The notes under the pieces were generated by a model. That model was not told the origin of the DNA, ran no database searches, and saw only the letters and a program-made list of their open reading frames with translations. This document shows positions 61,853 through 64,000 of a DNA stretch of 64,000 bases, in pieces; within the stretch, counting starts at the first letter, position 1, and every line of letters starts with the position of its first letter. The translations under genes and the position numbers were made by a program. The stretch comes from UBA4744 sp963723165 (GTDB lineage: Bacteria; Actinomycetota; Acidimicrobiia; Spongiisociales; UBA4744): assembly GCA_963723165.1 (NCBI GenBank), contig CAVRPP010000011.1, forward strand, positions 62,001 through 126,000. The letters run 5' to 3'.

Positions 61853-62663
61853 CATTTCCGGTGACAAGGTGACGGTCTTCGATCTCGTCCTTTTTGGTGA
61901 CCCGGTCGAACACTCCTTTTCGCCAATCATCCAGCAGGCAGGACTCGAGGCGGCCGGATTGGATGGCAGCTACCGGGCTTTTCGAGTCGACGAGGAAGGT
62001 TTCCGAAGCGGGTGCGCCGACCTCCGGGCAGGACGATGGCACGGTGCGAACGTCACTATGCCTCACAAACGGCTGGCGTTTGAGTTGATGGACGATTGCT
62101 CGGCCGGGGCAGAACGGGCCGGGTCGGTCAACACGATTGTTGTGCAGGGCTCTCGATTGACGGGCCACAGCACGGACATCGACGGCATTCGAGCTGCCTG
62201 GGCGGAGGCCGGTCTTCCTGAGGATGGCCCGGTGCTGGTGCTGGGCTCCGGTGGAGCGGCTGCAGCAGCATTGATCGCACTTGCGTCGAACCAGCTCTTC
62301 ATTGCGTCGCGGCGCTTTGCGGCCGCACAGGGCCTGGCGGCGACTCTTGATGTCGACGCACAGGCAATCCAGTGGGGGAGGCCCGTGCCCGGTGCCGTGA
62401 TCGTCAACGCCACCCCGCTGGGAATGGGAGGCGAGTTCTTGCCGCCGGGCATTGTTGACTCGTCGGCCGGGCTGCTCGATATGGCCTACGGCGACCGCAT
62501 GACGCCCGCGGTGCTGGCGGCCGGGCGCCAGGCCTTGCCGCACGCTACCGGCACCGATGTGCTCCTCGCCCAAGCGACCGCCTCGTTCACGTTGTGGACG
62601 GGCCACCCGGCACCAATGGCAGCCATGCGGGCTGCGCTGCAAAAGGCTCAAGCGACCGGCTAG
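61833..62663 (+). CDS. aroE: Shikimate dehydrogenase
   Basis: 276 residues. Shikimate contacts: GDPVEHSFSP and NVTMPHKRLAFEL (catalytic Lys). GHSTDIDGIRAA is the usual GxNTDxxG with Asn replaced by Ser. The NADP loop is VLGSGGAAAAAL, followed by IASRR, and the C-terminal part has VNATPLGM. It reduces 3-dehydroshikimate in the aromatic amino acid pathway. ATG 61833 overlaps mltG by 20 bp; a GTG at 61869 is an alternative that would still keep the whole fold. Confidence 0.93.
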   Translation: MTASFHDISGDKVTVFDLVLFGDPVEHSFSPIIQQAGLEAAGLDGSYRAFRVDEEGFRSGCADLRAGRWHGANVTMPHKRLAFELMDDCSAGAERAGSVNTIVVQGSRLTGHSTDIDGIRAAWAEAGLPEDGPVLVLGSGGAAAAALIALASNQLFIASRRFAAAQGLAATLDVDAQAIQWGRPVPGAVIVNATPLGMGGEFLPPGIVDSSAGLLDMAYGDRMTPAVLAAGRQALPHATGTDVLLAQATASFTLWTGHPAPMAAMRAALQKAQATG

Positions 62664-62705
62664 GGCAGCCGAAACTCCTTGGGAGTCGGTACGGAGGAGT
62701 CTTTC

Positions 62706-63650
62706 ATGTCGCTAACCGGTGCCCTCGAGGCGTTCCCGCTCCCCGAGGTGCTGCGATTGCTAGCACGGTCACAGAAGAGCGGAACGCTGCGAATCGATGC
62801 AGCCGACCTGCAGGGCCGCATATACCTCGCCGAAGGTGCCCTGACCTATGCCACGACGCGTCGGGAGGAGGACCTCGTCGATGATCTCGTGGGGGCCGGC
62901 CTCATCGACTCTCAGGACTGGGTTCTCGTTGAACGCCGCGAGAAGAACGTCCTTGAAGTCTTGGTAGAAGACGCAACGGAACAGCAATTGACGGACCTGG
63001 TTGCAGACCAAATCGCCGATGTGATCTTCCGGTTGATGCGCCGCACTGACGGAGACTTCGAGTTCTCCGAATCGGTCGGACCTCGATACAACACCGGGAT
63101 TGTGGTTGGAATCGATGACTCCATTACCGAAGCTGAAAAACGCAACACACTGTGGGCGGAAATCGAAGAAGTCATTCCGGCCATTACGTTCCACCTGCGG
63201 ATGGTTCCCGATCTCACCGACCGCAACGAGGTCTCGCTGCCGGCCACGACCTGGAGAGTCCTGGCCGCCCTTCACGGGGAAGGAAGCATCGAAGAGGTCG
63301 CCCGCCGTCTCGGCATGACCGACTTCGCAGTTGCGCAGATCATGGCAGAGCTGGCTCGCGAAGGCCTCCTCGAGGTCGTCGACATGCCGCCCCCGGCCGC
63401 CTACGGGTACGGCGAAGAGCCCACTGCGACCGAAGAGCCCACTGCGACCGAAGAGCCCGCCGCGGCCGAGGCTGCCGCGCCGGAACCTGCCCCGTCCGAG
63501 CCCGCGGTTAGCGATGAGGAAGACGAAGTGCTGCTTCGGTCCGCCTTGTCGGATGTGGTCGGTTCAGACGATGATTCGAACCCACCGGTATTAGCTCGCA
63601 GACGCGGCCTCGGTGCCCGGGTCCAGGAAGCTAAGGACGCTGGTGAGTAA
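62706..63650 (+). CDS. DUF4388 domain protein with acidic Pro/Glu-rich tail
   Basis: 314 residues. The N-terminal DUF4388 (PATAN-like) domain reads SLTGALEAFPLPEVLRLLAR and SGTLRIDAADLQGRIYLAEG (given in part). A winged-helix-like segment follows near 180-230 (VLAALHGEGSIEEVARRLGM), then a low-complexity tail rich in Glu, Pro, Ala and Thr (about 237-275). ATG 62706 has GGAGGAG 6 nt upstream; an in-frame TTG at 62679 lacks one. Such proteins often sit in pilus or two-component regulatory loci. Here the next gene encodes a PilB-type ATPase, with an 8-bp overlap, so a role in pilus control is likely but unproven. Confidence 0.8.
   Translation: MSLTGALEAFPLPEVLRLLARSQKSGTLRIDAADLQGRIYLAEGALTYATTRREEDLVDDLVGAGLIDSQDWVLVERREKNVLEVLVEDATEQQLTDLVADQIADVIFRLMRRTDGDFEFSESVGPRYNTGIVVGIDDSITEAEKRNTLWAEIEEVIPAITFHLRMVPDLTDRNEVSLPATTWRVLAALHGEGSIEEVARRLGMTDFAVAQIMAELAREGLLEVVDMPPPAAYGYGEEPTATEEPTATEEPAAAEAAAPEPAPSEPAVSDEEDEVLLRSALSDVVGSDDDSNPPVLARRRGLGARVQEAKDAGE
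63414..63458 (+). repeat. 18-bp tandem repeat within the DUF4388 gene
   Basis: GAAGAGCCCACTGCGACC occurs twice in full (63414-63431 and 63432-63449), followed by a 9-bp partial copy, encoding repeated EEPTAT. The unit keeps frame, so copy-number change would only lengthen the linker. Confidence 0.8.
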
Positions 63651-64000
63651 CCGAGCCATGGTGCAGCGAGATGCAGGACATCTCGGGACGCTCCTCCTCG
63701 AGGAGGGCATCGTCACCGAGGAAGTCCTCAAGCGGGGATTGGATCTCCATCATGAGACAGGGCGCCCCCTCGGGCGTGTGCTTGTGGAGGAGAACCTCGT
63801 TGAGGAACGAGACCTCGTTCGCGTTCTCGCCAAGAACATCGGTATCGAGTTTGTAGATCTCGACGAAGGAGCGGTCGACCCGGCCGCTGCGGCGCTGATT
63901 CCGGAAGCCCTGGCGCGCCGCTACGCAGCTCTACCGATTGGTTTCGAAGAAGAGAAGCTGGTCGTAGCAATGGCCGATCCCGCCAATGTGCTGGCGATCG
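63643..64000 (+). CDS. pilB: Type IV pilus assembly ATPase PilB/GspE, N-terminal part (cut by window end)
   Basis: 119 residues are visible. They form the MshEN (T2SSE N-terminal) domain: AGHLGTLLLEEGIVTEEVLKRGLDLH (in part, LGTLLLEEGIVTEEVL), GRPLGRVLVEENLVEERDL, and the LxxLPEALARRYAALPIGF-like segment LIPEALARRYAALPIG. It ends with KLVVAMADPANVLAI, the typical end of this domain. Such N domains bind c-di-GMP in some PilB/MshE proteins. GTG 63643, with AAGGA 6 nt upstream, is used; ATG 63658 is an alternative. The ATPase domain lies beyond the window. Confidence 0.85.
   Translation, partial: MSNRAMVQRDAGHLGTLLLEEGIVTEEVLKRGLDLHHETGRPLGRVLVEENLVEERDLVRVLAKNIGIEFVDLDEGAVDPAAAALIPEALARRYAALPIGFEEEKLVVAMADPANVLAI

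Noticed and set aside
1..64000. tRNA, rRNA, CRISPR or insertion sequence
   Set aside because: I scanned the intergenic stretches by eye and saw no cloverleaf with TTCGA-type arm, no rRNA signature, no regular direct repeats with spacers, and no transposase. A tRNAscan or CRISPR search would be decisive.

Overview
The window is a single high-GC chromosomal segment from an actinobacterium. It carries a mycothiol synthase, a phosphatidylinositol-phosphate synthase / acyltransferase / mannosyltransferase trio of the PIM type, a DUF222-HNH (13E12-type) gene and many leaderless promoters, all actinobacterial traits. The order thrS, pgsA, patA, pimA, pdxS, pdxT, yebC, ruvCAB, secD, secF, apt, relA, MBL hydrolase, hisS, aspS, rarA, alaS, ruvX, mltG, aroE matches, from memory, the Mycobacterium tuberculosis Rv2614c-Rv2552c backbone. 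The queA-tgt pair and type IV pilus genes, which mycobacteria lack, point to a deep, non-mycobacterial lineage, possibly Acidimicrobiia or a relative (inference).

Bases 1-16204 form an accessory island of purine and heterocycle catabolism. After nicotinate phosphoribosyltransferase comes a molybdenum-hydroxylase operon (FAD subunit, fused Mo subunit, XdhC, YqeB, YqeC). YqeB and YqeC are markers of selenium-dependent molybdenum hydroxylases. A zinc alcohol dehydrogenase and a second, conventional three-gene xanthine dehydrogenase set (FAD, 2Fe-2S, Mo) follow. Then come an 8-oxoguanine deaminase, an adenine deaminase and a cysteine-desulfurase-like PLP protein. The most unusual object is the first Mo subunit. 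Its N-terminal ferredoxin-like domain keeps the fold signature but has lost all eight cysteine ligands, and its reading frame is broken by one base near 4881.

Bases 16205-29658 hold a 50-residue basic protein, a patatin, mycothiol synthase, a zinc-ribbon membrane peptide, a kinase-fold protein with a degenerate catalytic loop, threonyl-tRNA synthetase, an RND-family membrane protein, two citrate synthases of different lineages and an EF-G2-like GTPase.

Bases 29753-35630 hold the phosphatidylinositol mannoside operon, a DUF3048 lipoprotein-like protein, PLP synthase (pdxST) and yebC. Bases 35627-38115 are a less conserved minus-strand patch: DUF2237, a degenerate RNase-AS-like exonuclease and a doubly frameshifted HNH gene. 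ruvCAB follows, with a LexA-type palindrome across the ruvC start, then queA-tgt, yajC-secD-secF, apt and relA.

Bases 48564-52456 carry three prepilin-like genes inserted between relA and the hydrolase/hisS/aspS genes. rarA, a small membrane protein, alaS, ruvX, mltG and aroE follow. The window ends in a DUF4388 protein and the start of a PilB-type ATPase, so the pilus locus continues to the right. No tRNA, rRNA, CRISPR array or insertion sequence was recognised. Four single-base frame breaks in three genes suggest sequencing or assembly indels, although decay is not excluded.
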